Shown here piece by piece: positions 9,008 to 16,381 of a stretch of DNA of 42,023 nucleotides. Below the pieces are notes generated by a model, which saw only the letters and a list, made by a program, of their open reading frames with translations, did not search any database and was not told the DNA's origin. Each line of letters opens with the position of its first letter. Position 1 is the first letter of the stretch. The position numbers were made by a program, and so were the translations under genes. Origin of the DNA: Paracoccaceae bacterium (lineage in GTDB: Bacteria; Pseudomonadota; Alphaproteobacteria; Rhodobacterales; Rhodobacteraceae); contig VYFX01000066.1 of assembly GCA_009842205.1 (NCBI GenBank), forward strand, positions 1 to 42,023, written 5' to 3'.

Positions 9008-10183
9008 ATGGAAAATATTGTAATAGCTGGTGCCAAAAGAACTCCGATCTGCAAGTTCCAGGGTGCACTCAGTCATCTTACGGCCCCTCAACTTGGTGGA
9101 CATTCCATTAAAGGCTCCCTCAAACATGCCAAGATCGATCCTAAACGGGTGGATGAAGTATACATGGGATGTGTTCTTCCGGCAGGGTTGGGTCAGGCAC
9201 CGGCCCGTCAGGCCGGAATGATCGGAGGGATACCCAAGCAAACACCAGCCACAACGATTAACAAGATGTGCGGTTCCGGGATGAAGGCCATCATGACTGG
9301 AGTTGACCAGTTGAATCTGGATCAGGCAGAGATCATAGTTGCAGGTGGCATGGAAAGCATGTCGAGAGCCCCATTCTATAGTTCGGATGCCCGTATCGGC
9401 AAACGGTTGGGTCACACCAGAATGTTGGACCACATGTTAACCGACGGATTGACGGATGCCTACGGTGATCATGCCCATATGGGTGAATTTGCCGATGATT
9501 GTGCAACCCAATACGGAATTACCAGGGAAGAACAGGATAGGTATGCCCATGAATCCTATTGTCGGGCCTTGAAGGCCCAGGTATCCGGTCAGGCACGAAA
9601 GGAAATTGTTCCTGTATTTTCTTCAAAGGACGAAGCGATCAAGTTGGATGAGGAGCCAGTCGAGCCGGATTTGGAAAAAATGGGAAAGCTCAGACCCGTG
9701 TTCAAGACAATGGGCTCGGTCACACCTGCCAACTCTTCAAAAATATCCGATGGAGCAGCCTCGGTCGTTTTGGGCAAGGAGTCCGTAATCAGAAAATCGG
9801 AAAGTTATGTTTTAGCACGCATTGTTGGACATGACACCTTCGCACAGGAACCAGGGAATTTTCCGACTTCCCCAATTTATACAGTACAGAAACTTTTGGA
9901 CAAGCTCTCATGGAAGAAGGAGGATGTTGATCTTTGGGAGGTCAATGAAGCCTTTGCGGTCGTGGCCCTTGTCTTCATGAAGGTATTGGGAATACCCCAT
10001 CAAAAGATCAATGTGAATGGTGGTGCCTGCTCGCTGGGTCATCCCATTGGATGTTCTGGTGCTCGAATTGTAACTTCACTTGTTCATGGAATGTACAGCA
10101 GAAATGCCAAGCGGGGAATTGCAGCAATTTGCATAGGTGGTGGTGAAGCAACCTCCATTGCCTTGGAAATTTCACCCTCCTGA
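9008..10183 (+). CDS. acetyl-CoA C-acyltransferase (thiolase)
   Basis: Thiolase of 391 residues, normal for the biosynthetic acetoacetyl-CoA thiolase type. The nucleophilic Cys is Cys88 in INKMCGSGMKA; the second active-site set is His345 in SLGHPIGCSGARI and Cys375 in the CIGGGEA end motif. The NEAF box is present (WEVNEAFAV). It condenses or splits acetyl-CoA and acetoacetyl-CoA (or longer acyl-CoA) in the cytosol; without neighbours such as phaB or a beta-oxidation gene the pathway is not fixed. It follows infC by 73 bases and may share its transcript. Its last 12 bases overlap the end of the convergent acyltransferase gene. Confidence 0.93.
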   Translation: MENIVIAGAKRTPICKFQGALSHLTAPQLGGHSIKGSLKHAKIDPKRVDEVYMGCVLPAGLGQAPARQAGMIGGIPKQTPATTINKMCGSGMKAIMTGVDQLNLDQAEIIVAGGMESMSRAPFYSSDARIGKRLGHTRMLDHMLTDGLTDAYGDHAHMGEFADDCATQYGITREEQDRYAHESYCRALKAQVSGQARKEIVPVFSSKDEAIKLDEEPVEPDLEKMGKLRPVFKTMGSVTPANSSKISDGAASVVLGKESVIRKSESYVLARIVGHDTFAQEPGNFPTSPIYTVQKLLDKLSWKKEDVDLWEVNEAFAVVALVFMKVLGIPHQKINVNGGACSLGHPIGCSGARIVTSLVHGMYSRNAKRGIAAICIGGGEATSIALEISPS

Positions 10184-11041
10184 GAGGTTTTTCCAACGGC
10201 GGTGGACCCAATACCATTGTTCAGGATAATTCAGTACCATGGATTCCAGACTGTGATTCAAGTCCTGGGTTACCGTTGTCGGATCCGTCAACGGTATGGG
10301 TGATTCCAAGACGATTTCAAAATTCAGGCCATCCTCCTTTCTGATACCATAGCAAGGTATCACCAGGGCATTGTACCTGATTGCCAATTGCCCTACCCCG
10401 ATTCTAGTTTTCGTAGGTACTCCCAGAAATTCCACGTCCTCACCCTGGCTGGCATACTGGTCATTCAGCAGTGATACGATACCCCCCTTCTTGAGATGTC
10501 TGATCATCTTGAGGGTTCCCTTCTTTTTCGTTGAAAAGAGCGGAGCACCCTTCTTTTTGATGTTCTTGACGTAATGCTCGTTGAAAAAGGTATTGCTCAT
10601 GGGTTGGTAGACCCCCGAAACAACATATCCCTTCATGGTAAGGTAGGCCCTGACTGCTTCAAAATTACCGAAATGACCACTGACCAGGAATACCGGTTGC
10701 TTTTCCTTTTGTGCCTGCCTCAACTCTTCGAATCCAGCTCCACGGATCGAATACATATTGGCTCTATTCGTGAACTCCTTCCCACTATAGTTTTCACAAA
10801 ACAGCCTACCGAAATTGTTGATTACTCCCTTGGTAATATTTTCCCTTGCATCGCTATTCATATCAGGAAAAATCAATTTGAGATTGTTGTGAACCCGTTG
10901 ATTCATGTCTGTCAGGGGCGCAATCACCTTTTCCATTGTCTTGCCACTGATAACCACCCTTTTTTCGTAAGGGATCAATCTCATCCCAAGGAGCATGGAC
11001 CTCAGGAACAGATAAACCAGATAATCATAAAATACGGACAT
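10172..11041 (-). CDS. LpxL/HtrB-family lipid acyltransferase
   Basis: A 289-residue membrane-associated acyltransferase. The family motif HX4E is seen in SGHFGNFEA (about residues 120-128), followed by the second block around VSGVYQPMSN, a downstream LNDQYAS block and WYWVHRRWK near the end, all typical of the lauroyl/myristoyl acyltransferases that add secondary acyl chains to lipid A at the inner membrane. Which position or acyl chain it handles cannot be told. An N-terminal hydrophobic segment (about 5-22) would anchor it. It starts 23 bases after the DMT transporter gene and is probably translated from the same message. The end overlaps the thiolase gene by 12 bp, convergently. Confidence 0.87.
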   Translation of the reverse strand: MSVFYDYLVYLFLRSMLLGMRLIPYEKRVVISGKTMEKVIAPLTDMNQRVHNNLKLIFPDMNSDARENITKGVINNFGRLFCENYSGKEFTNRANMYSIRGAGFEELRQAQKEKQPVFLVSGHFGNFEAVRAYLTMKGYVVSGVYQPMSNTFFNEHYVKNIKKKGAPLFSTKKKGTLKMIRHLKKGGIVSLLNDQYASQGEDVEFLGVPTKTRIGVGQLAIRYNALVIPCYGIRKEDGLNFEIVLESPIPLTDPTTVTQDLNHSLESMVLNYPEQWYWVHRRWKNLSGG

Positions 11042-11064
11042 TTATATGTCACCTTGAACAATGG

Positions 11065-11943
11065 TTAACCGTGCTGCTTTTTGAACTCGTACCACCAGAT
11101 ATACAAACCTGCAAAGATAATGATCAATGCCCCAATATAAGTCCAAATGTCTGGAAACTCATCAAAAAACAACATTCCGAATATCGTGGCAAAGATTATT
11201 GAAGCATAGGTAAAGGGAGAAAGAACCGAGGCATGTACTTTGAAAAGGGAATAAATTATCAACAATTGGCCAATGGTACCGAGTATGGCAATCATGCCTA
11301 TGAATTTCAAATCACCCAAACTAGGCGTGGTCCAGTAGAAAGGCACAATCAACGATGATACGACAGCCCCTATGATGGTCGTATAAAACAAACTGCTCCA
11401 AATGGTTTCTGATTTGCTAAGGTACTTTGTGGCAATAAAATAGCCGGCAAACCCCAAGGCTCCTCCAATCGGATAAAGGGCATATGGCGTGAACACCTCT
11501 GTTCCGGGGCGTATGATGATGAGAGCACCCAACAATCCGACAAAAACACCAAGTATTTTTCGCCATCCCAGACTCTCACCAAGAAAATAATAGGCCGCAA
11601 GTACGACAAATAGGGGATTGATCTGAAGAATTGCCGTTGCCGCTCCCAATTCGATTGATGAAAAACCCATGAAGAAAAATATTGTCCCCAGAAACAAGAA
11701 CAGGGACCTCAGTAATTGCAGGCCCAATTGATTTGTTGCCAGGGTAGATTTCAGATTGGGAATGATGATGACAAGGACGAGTAGACATTGGCCGAGGTAG
11801 CGAATCCAGACCAGATTGAGTATTTCATAGTCACTTGAAAGATACTTTACGGTGGCATCCATGGACGAAAGGAAAAAGATGGCCAGAATTATTGAAACAA
11901 TCCCGATGGTGAGTGGAGAGAATTTCTGCAAAGATGAAATCAT
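11065..11943 (-). CDS. DMT-superfamily (EamA) transporter
   Basis: A 292-residue hydrophobic protein with about ten predicted membrane helices in two EamA repeats, the layout of drug/metabolite exporters. Characteristic segments are the helix-3 GAATAILQINPLFVVLAAYYFLGE and its second-half counterpart (SPFTYASIIFATIFGMLFFDE), each ending in an acidic residue; both are quoted here in parts of the repeat that mark the family. It sits in the inner membrane; the substrate, perhaps an amino acid or metabolite, cannot be assigned. It is the first gene of a two-gene unit with the lipid acyltransferase. Its start is divergent from the HpaB-like monooxygenase operon, so the 166 bases between (11944-12109) should hold both promoters. 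Confidence 0.85.
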   Translation of the reverse strand: MISSLQKFSPLTIGIVSIILAIFFLSSMDATVKYLSSDYEILNLVWIRYLGQCLLVLVIIIPNLKSTLATNQLGLQLLRSLFLFLGTIFFFMGFSSIELGAATAILQINPLFVVLAAYYFLGESLGWRKILGVFVGLLGALIIIRPGTEVFTPYALYPIGGALGFAGYFIATKYLSKSETIWSSLFYTTIIGAVVSSLIVPFYWTTPSLGDLKFIGMIAILGTIGQLLIIYSLFKVHASVLSPFTYASIIFATIFGMLFFDEFPDIWTYIGALIIIFAGLYIWWYEFKKQHG

Positions 11944-12109
11944 AAATTAAAGCATCAAAAAAATCGGGTGTTATCCACAAATCAATTATTTTTCTCTAAC
12001 AAAAATGCCATGAACAAATTAGGGTTATCAAAACATATGTATTCTGATAGAGAATATAATTCTGTTTTTGTAACAAGTTTCAGATACTTTCAAAATTGGG
12101 AAGGAAAGC

Positions 12110-13612
12110 ATGATTAGAACCGGAGAGGAATATATCGAATCCATAAGGGATGGAAGAGAAGTGCATATTAACGGGGAAAAGGTAAAGGATGTTCCAACAC
12201 ATCCAATGTTCAAGCCTATCGTGGATATTCGGGCCAGAATTTACGACATGCAAAATGAATCCCCCTTCGAGTCCTTGCTTACCTACGAGGAAAATGGTGA
12301 GAAATATGCAACCTCCCTGAAACCGCCAAAGACCCAGAATGACTGGTGGCAGAAAAGAAAAATCACCAACAGCGTTTTTGCCGAAATAGGAGGTGTCGTT
12401 ACCCGGGTCGGTGATGAAACAGTAGGTGAAATGTGGTCCCTTTTCGATGGTCAGGATATACTTAACCAGGTTGATCCACAATTTTCGGAAAACATCAAGC
12501 GGCATATTGACCTCGTCACCTGCAACGATCCCTTTCATGTTTCGGCCAATACCGATCCCAAGGGTGACCGCTCCAAGCATCCCAAGGATCAGGACCCGGA
12601 CATGCTGCTCCATGTGGTAAAGGAAACCGATGCCGGGCTGATAGTACGGGGAGCCAAGTTTGAAACGGCAGCGGCTTATGCCAATCAGGCCTTTACCAAG
12701 CCGACCATTGCCAATTGGGGGAATGAAGCCTATTCGGATTATGCGGTTGGATTTATCTGCGATTTATCCTCACCGGGGATTAAAATGATCTGTCGAACCG
12801 GCTTTGCGGGTGAATCCCCTGCCGAAGACTATCCGCTTGGCAACAAGTTTGATGAGGTAGATAGCCTGGTGATTTTTGACAATGTTCTTGTACCTTGGGA
12901 AAATGTCCTGTTTTACAGGCATACCAAGGCGGCCATGTTTATCCGGGCAACCCTGCACAGGTATTCCGCCTTTGCCTTTGTCCAGAGAAACCTTGCCTTT
13001 ACCGATCTGATGATCGGTGCAGCCCTCTTCAACGCCCGACAGACAGGATTGGACAAGCAACCTGCAGTACAGGAAAAACTGGCCCATATGGCTGTTTACC
13101 GTGAAGGAATAAACGCTCACCTGACTGCTGCCATTGCTCTGGCAGAACCAAGTCCTGGTGGATTGCTCATGCCCAATCAGTCCCTGCTTTACACGGGACG
13201 GGTTCATGCCTGTTCAAATTATCACCAGATAATGCATATCGCCAGGGAACTTTGCGGTGGTCAGATTTGCATCACTCCCGATCACGCATGTTTCCAGGAT
13301 GAAGAGTCCGGACCATGGATGGACAAATTCTATACCATTAACGAAAGCTGGTGTGCCGAGGATCGCAGAAAGCTGCTGGCTTTTGCCAGGGATCTCCTCA
13401 ATTCCGATTACGCTGGACATCGCCTGACCTTTCAACTGTTTGCCCAATCACCCCCGTTTGCCCATTTGGGTGCAGTTTACAGAAATTTTGGATGGGATGG
13501 CCCGCTCGATCTGGTCAAGAACGCTGCCGAACTTTCCGATCAGGTTGTTCAAGATTCCAAATTGCGCAAATGGCTGGATTGTGAACCTGACCTGAGTGAT
13601 GAGGAAGAGTGA
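12110..13612 (+). CDS. HpaB-type FADH2-dependent monooxygenase
   Basis: A 500-residue protein matching the 4-hydroxyphenylacetate 3-monooxygenase oxygenase family (HpaB/HpaH fold, acyl-CoA-dehydrogenase-like). Family blocks seen: the N-terminal RTGEEYIESIRDGREVHING, a central VRGAKFETAAA, VPWENVLFYRH and the C-terminal stretch AREDRRKLL-like region (here AEDRRKLLAFARDLL) with FAGHR-like LNSDYAGHR. Such enzymes hydroxylate phenols or related rings using FADH2 delivered by a separate reductase, which fits the flavin reductase gene 40 bases downstream. The start has a strong GGAAGGA Shine-Dalgarno sequence. The true substrate is unknown: the hpa ring-cleavage genes are missing here and the RidA/DUF1028 partners are not typical of hydroxyphenylacetate degradation. 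Confidence 0.85.
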   Translation: MIRTGEEYIESIRDGREVHINGEKVKDVPTHPMFKPIVDIRARIYDMQNESPFESLLTYEENGEKYATSLKPPKTQNDWWQKRKITNSVFAEIGGVVTRVGDETVGEMWSLFDGQDILNQVDPQFSENIKRHIDLVTCNDPFHVSANTDPKGDRSKHPKDQDPDMLLHVVKETDAGLIVRGAKFETAAAYANQAFTKPTIANWGNEAYSDYAVGFICDLSSPGIKMICRTGFAGESPAEDYPLGNKFDEVDSLVIFDNVLVPWENVLFYRHTKAAMFIRATLHRYSAFAFVQRNLAFTDLMIGAALFNARQTGLDKQPAVQEKLAHMAVYREGINAHLTAAIALAEPSPGGLLMPNQSLLYTGRVHACSNYHQIMHIARELCGGQICITPDHACFQDEESGPWMDKFYTINESWCAEDRRKLLAFARDLLNSDYAGHRLTFQLFAQSPPFAHLGAVYRNFGWDGPLDLVKNAAELSDQVVQDSKLRKWLDCEPDLSDEEE

Positions 13613-13652
13613 AATCGTTATTTACCTAAATTGAATTGAACAAGGTATTTCA

Positions 13653-14615
13653 TTGGTATCAACAGACAACAGGGATCGAGAAAAGTTTCTTGAGGGGATG
13701 CGCTATACTGCATCCGCCGTCAGTATTGTCACCACCGATGGCAGTGCTGGCAAGGCAGGTGTTACAGTCTCGGCAATGACGCCGGTTTCCGCTGATGGAG
13801 ACAAACCAACCTTGCTGGTATGCGTTCATCATCTGAGTCCTGCCTGCAAGGCTATTTTGGAAAACAAGGTTTTCGGGGTCAGCATACTGTCCCAGAAGCA
13901 ATCCTTTATAGCAGATACCTTTGCCGGACGGATACAGGCCGAAGGAAATGACAAGTTTTCCTGTACTGACTGGATAATTGGTAAAACGGGTGTTCCCCTG
14001 GTCCTGAACTCATTGGTATCTTTCGAATGTCATGTGCTTGAAAATACACGAGTTGGATCACACCATATTTTCATTGGTGGGGTACAAAATACGGGGTTCC
14101 AGAAGGACGAACTTCCCCTGATCTATTCAAACAGGGCTTATGGATCCCCTGCGTCTATAAACATGGGTAAGGATCCTGATCATATGGAAGGAGAAAGTGT
14201 GGTACATCATCGAATCAGAACATTCAATACAAAGGAAACCTATCCCGAACAAAATTTGAACAATGACCTCAGCCAGGGTGTAGTAGCCAAGGGGACAATG
14301 GTCTTTTTGCGTGGACAGGTATCACAGGATCTGGAAACACGGGAATCATTGCACCCTTCTGACCCAATCCTCCAAACCCGCAAGACCATGGAAAATATTA
14401 AAATGCTACTGGAAGAAGCAGACAGTGATCTTGATCATGTCTGCCGGATCGTGGTCTATCTCACAGATATCAGGTACAGGGAAGAAGTATACCAGGAAAT
14501 GGGGACTTGGTTGAAGGGAGTATTCCCCTGTTCAACCGGACTCGTGGTTTCCAGTTTGGCCCGTCCCGAATGGCTGGTTGAAATTGAAGTAACCGCTGTA
14601 ATACCGGAGGAATAA
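13653..14615 (+). CDS. flavin reductase-RidA fusion protein
   Basis: A 320-residue protein made of two enzymes. Residues ~1-165 are a flavin reductase of the HpaC/RutF type (FLEGMRYTASAVSIVTTDG, VTVSAMTPVSADP-like start, VFGVSILS, and the HHIFIGGV end block). Residues ~185-320 are a RidA/YjgF domain (VAKGTMVFLRGQVSQD, LLEEADSDLDHVCRIVVYLTD, RPEWLVEIEVTAVI), the imine/enamine deaminase fold that hydrolyses reactive intermediates. The first half would supply reduced flavin to the upstream HpaB-like oxygenase; the second would clear an enamine or imino product. In the rut uracil pathway these functions are separate proteins (RutF, RutC). The TTG start at 13653 has AAGG at proper distance. It overlaps nearly end to start with the DUF1028 gene. 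Confidence 0.85.
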   Translation: MVSTDNRDREKFLEGMRYTASAVSIVTTDGSAGKAGVTVSAMTPVSADGDKPTLLVCVHHLSPACKAILENKVFGVSILSQKQSFIADTFAGRIQAEGNDKFSCTDWIIGKTGVPLVLNSLVSFECHVLENTRVGSHHIFIGGVQNTGFQKDELPLIYSNRAYGSPASINMGKDPDHMEGESVVHHRIRTFNTKETYPEQNLNNDLSQGVVAKGTMVFLRGQVSQDLETRESLHPSDPILQTRKTMENIKMLLEEADSDLDHVCRIVVYLTDIRYREEVYQEMGTWLKGVFPCSTGLVVSSLARPEWLVEIEVTAVIPEE

Positions 14616-14616
14616 A

Positions 14617-15297
14617 ATGACATTCTCGATAGCAGGTTATTGTTCAAAAACAAACCAGTTGGGTATAGCAATCACTACCTCATCAATTGCTGTCGGCAGC
14701 AGGTGTCCATGGGCAAGAGCTGGAGTCGGAGCCGTTTCTTCCCAAAACATTACCCTTCCTTCAATAGGAAATATGGTTCTGGACAGGATTGAAGCAGGAG
14801 CTTATGCTCCCGAAGGGTTGAGTTCCGTCATTGATGATATGGAATTCAAAGAATATCGACAGGTAATCGCGATTGATACGAAAGGTAACACAGCCCATTT
14901 CTGTGGCAAATTTACCTTGGGTACCAATAGTTATGAACATGGATTAAACTGTATCGCGGCAGGTAATTTATTGAGGTCAACCAAACTCCCCGGAGTGATG
15001 AATGAAACCTTCGAGAATAATTCATCAGCCACTCTACCGGAAAGATTATTGATGTCGCTTGAAAGCGGGTTGTATGAAGGTGGTGGTGAAATGGGACCCA
15101 CCCATTCGGCCTCACTGCTGGTTGTGGATAAGGAGCCTTGGCCACTTGTGGATTTAAGGGTTGATTGGAATGATGTTGATCCAGTCAAGGAACTACGAGA
15201 ACTTTGGACGGCCTATGAACCACAAATGCTGGATTATTTGCTACGGGCAAAAGATCCCGAAGGAGCACCAAGTTTTGGTGTACCGGGTGATGAATAG
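14617..15297 (+). CDS. DUF1028 protein (Ntn-hydrolase-like)
   Basis: A 226-residue DUF1028 protein, recognised by the N-terminal TFSIAGY, the GSRCPWARAGVGAVSSQ block, the ...GPTHSASLLVVDK block and the repeated VDLRVDWND and PVKELRELW end. The family is thought to have an Ntn-hydrolase-like fold and is of unknown activity, so hydrolysis of an amide bond is only a suggestion. The gene begins one base after the stop of the fusion gene, with a strong GGAGGAA ribosome site, and is the third gene of the HpaB operon. A role in the same catabolic pathway, for example opening or deamidating the oxygenated product, is inferred from this context. Confidence 0.85.
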   Translation: MTFSIAGYCSKTNQLGIAITTSSIAVGSRCPWARAGVGAVSSQNITLPSIGNMVLDRIEAGAYAPEGLSSVIDDMEFKEYRQVIAIDTKGNTAHFCGKFTLGTNSYEHGLNCIAAGNLLRSTKLPGVMNETFENNSSATLPERLLMSLESGLYEGGGEMGPTHSASLLVVDKEPWPLVDLRVDWNDVDPVKELRELWTAYEPQMLDYLLRAKDPEGAPSFGVPGDE

Positions 15298-15645
15298 GTT
15301 AAGATACCAGTTCAGGGAGTTAGGCTGTGTCCTCGTTTCCAAGTGTTTAAGGCCCATTTAACATACCATCCTTTTCTCTTAATTTGAGGAAAATAGCATG
15401 TTGAAACTAACAAATTTCTTTACTGGTATTCACCTTGCAACAATCCTGAACTTGATCCTCGTACCTTGGGAAATGGTTTGTCAATAACTTGGGACAAGAA
15501 CAATTCCTATTGCCAGAAGGTCTTCTTCTTTTTCAGTAGGTAGAATCCATTTTGAAAAAAACATGAGTGACCTGCGTTAAGGTTGATTTTCCTTGTGAGA
15601 AAATATCTGAACCATTATATTGGATCTTGAGAGAAGGACAGGACA
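15298..15645. other. intergenic region before mntA with one micro-ORF
   Basis: 348 bases between the DUF1028 and mntA genes. Apart from the 29-codon frame at 15398-15487 I see no gene. No clear hairpin terminator for the preceding operon was found. The end (15625-15645) supplies the mntA ribosome binding site AAGGACAGGA. Confidence 0.4.
15398..15487 (+). CDS. possible 29-residue hydrophobic micro-protein
   Basis: A very short frame starting with ATG at 15398, preceded by GAGGAAAA at a good Shine-Dalgarno distance (15386-15393). It encodes 29 residues with a central hydrophobic stretch (about residues 7-23) that could be a single membrane helix, and ends with TAA at 15485. Chance occurrence is quite possible. 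If real it could be a small membrane protein or leader peptide. No family recognised. Confidence 0.22.
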   Translation: MLKLTNFFTGIHLATILNLILVPWEMVCQ

Positions 15646-15957
15646 ATGCACCAGTTGGTTACAAACAAACAGAAGGAGATCGCGGCCATCTGTCGCAAGC
15701 ACAAGGTGGAGCGTCTTGAGGTCTTCGGTTCAGCCGCCCGGGGTACTGATTTTAATTCCCTGACGAGCGACATCGATTTCCTGGTGGAATACCAGACTCC
15801 GCTGTTACCGGGGTTATTTGAACGCCGGGTCCAGTTGCAGGATGATTTGCAGACCGTACTGAAACGCAAGGTTGACCTGATCCGCAAAGGTACCATCAGA
15901 AATCCCTATCTGAAACAATCCATTGAAGAGGATCGAGAGGTGGTCTTTGAAGACTGA
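15646..15957 (+). CDS. mntA: MntA-type nucleotidyltransferase antitoxin
   Basis: A 103-residue minimal nucleotidyltransferase. It has the polymerase-beta-type motif FGSAARG (residues 26-32) followed by SDIDFLVEY (about 41-49), whose two Asp residues bind Mg-ATP, and a third acidic site near KVDLI. In the characterised HepT/MntA pair this protein neutralises the toxin by AMPylating its tyrosine. The ATG has a strong AAGGACAGGA site. It overlaps the downstream HepT gene, the usual arrangement. Base composition is richer in G+C than its neighbours, consistent with recent transfer. Family sure; activity in this organism inferred. Confidence 0.88.
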   Translation: MHQLVTNKQKEIAAICRKHKVERLEVFGSAARGTDFNSLTSDIDFLVEYQTPLLPGLFERRVQLQDDLQTVLKRKVDLIRKGTIRNPYLKQSIEEDREVVFED

Positions 15958-16318
15958 TCCCAGGAAATTGCTTTATGATATACTGACCTCAAGTGAAGAA
16001 ATAAGGCAATTTACGACTGGAATGAATCGCCAGCAATGGTTGGCCGATCTTAGGACCAGAAGAGCAGTTGAGCGTGATTTCGGGAAAATCGGTGAGGCCA
16101 TGAAACGTATTCGCCACCATCATCCGGAACTGGCCGAAAGAATACCCGCCAAGTCCAGGATAACCGGTTTTCGTGATAAATTGGCCCACGAATACGAAGA
16201 TATTGATTCAATTGAAGTCTGGGGCTATGTCCAGAACAATCTGCCATCCCTTGTAAGGATCGTTCAAGATCTCATGGCCGAACTTGAACCACAACAAAAC
16301 CAAAATGATGACAACTAA
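15947..16318 (+). CDS. hepT: HepT-type HEPN toxin (DUF86)
   Basis: A HEPN-domain RNase toxin of about 123 residues. The key motif RX4HXY is present as RDKLAHEY near residue 87, holding the catalytic Arg and His and the Tyr that the antitoxin AMPylates. The family N-terminal block DPRKLLYDILTSSEEI and the GEAMKRI helix are visible. I prefer the TTG at 15947, preceded by GAGAGGTGG and matching the usual N-terminus, over another TTG at 15923. It overlaps the antitoxin gene by about 11 bases, typical for this pair. HepT/MntA pairs act as toxin-antitoxin or phage-defence modules. Confidence 0.87.
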   Translation: MKTDPRKLLYDILTSSEEIRQFTTGMNRQQWLADLRTRRAVERDFGKIGEAMKRIRHHHPELAERIPAKSRITGFRDKLAHEYEDIDSIEVWGYVQNNLPSLVRIVQDLMAELEPQQNQNDDN

Positions 16319-16380
16319 CCCGACCCTACTCCCCCATTATGAACGAAGAGCCATAATCCTTTCTGTTAATTTATCGGGTT
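16317..16380. terminator. possible bidirectional terminator between hepT and amine dehydrogenase
   Basis: Nested inverted repeats fill the convergent gap: an outer seven-pair arm AACCCGA (16317-16323) with TCGGGTT (16374-16380) and an inner six-pair arm ATTATG (16336-16341) with CATAAT (16352-16357). Position between two converging genes fits a terminator, but there is no long T run. Confidence 0.3.
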
Positions 16381-16381
16381 C

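Noticed and set aside
11971-11979. Perfect DnaA-box match TTATCCACA, with another (reverse) at 22579-22587
   Set aside because: Single isolated matches to a nine-base consensus are expected by chance in a 42 kb window on both strands; no cluster or A+T-rich unwinding element is present, so no origin is claimed.
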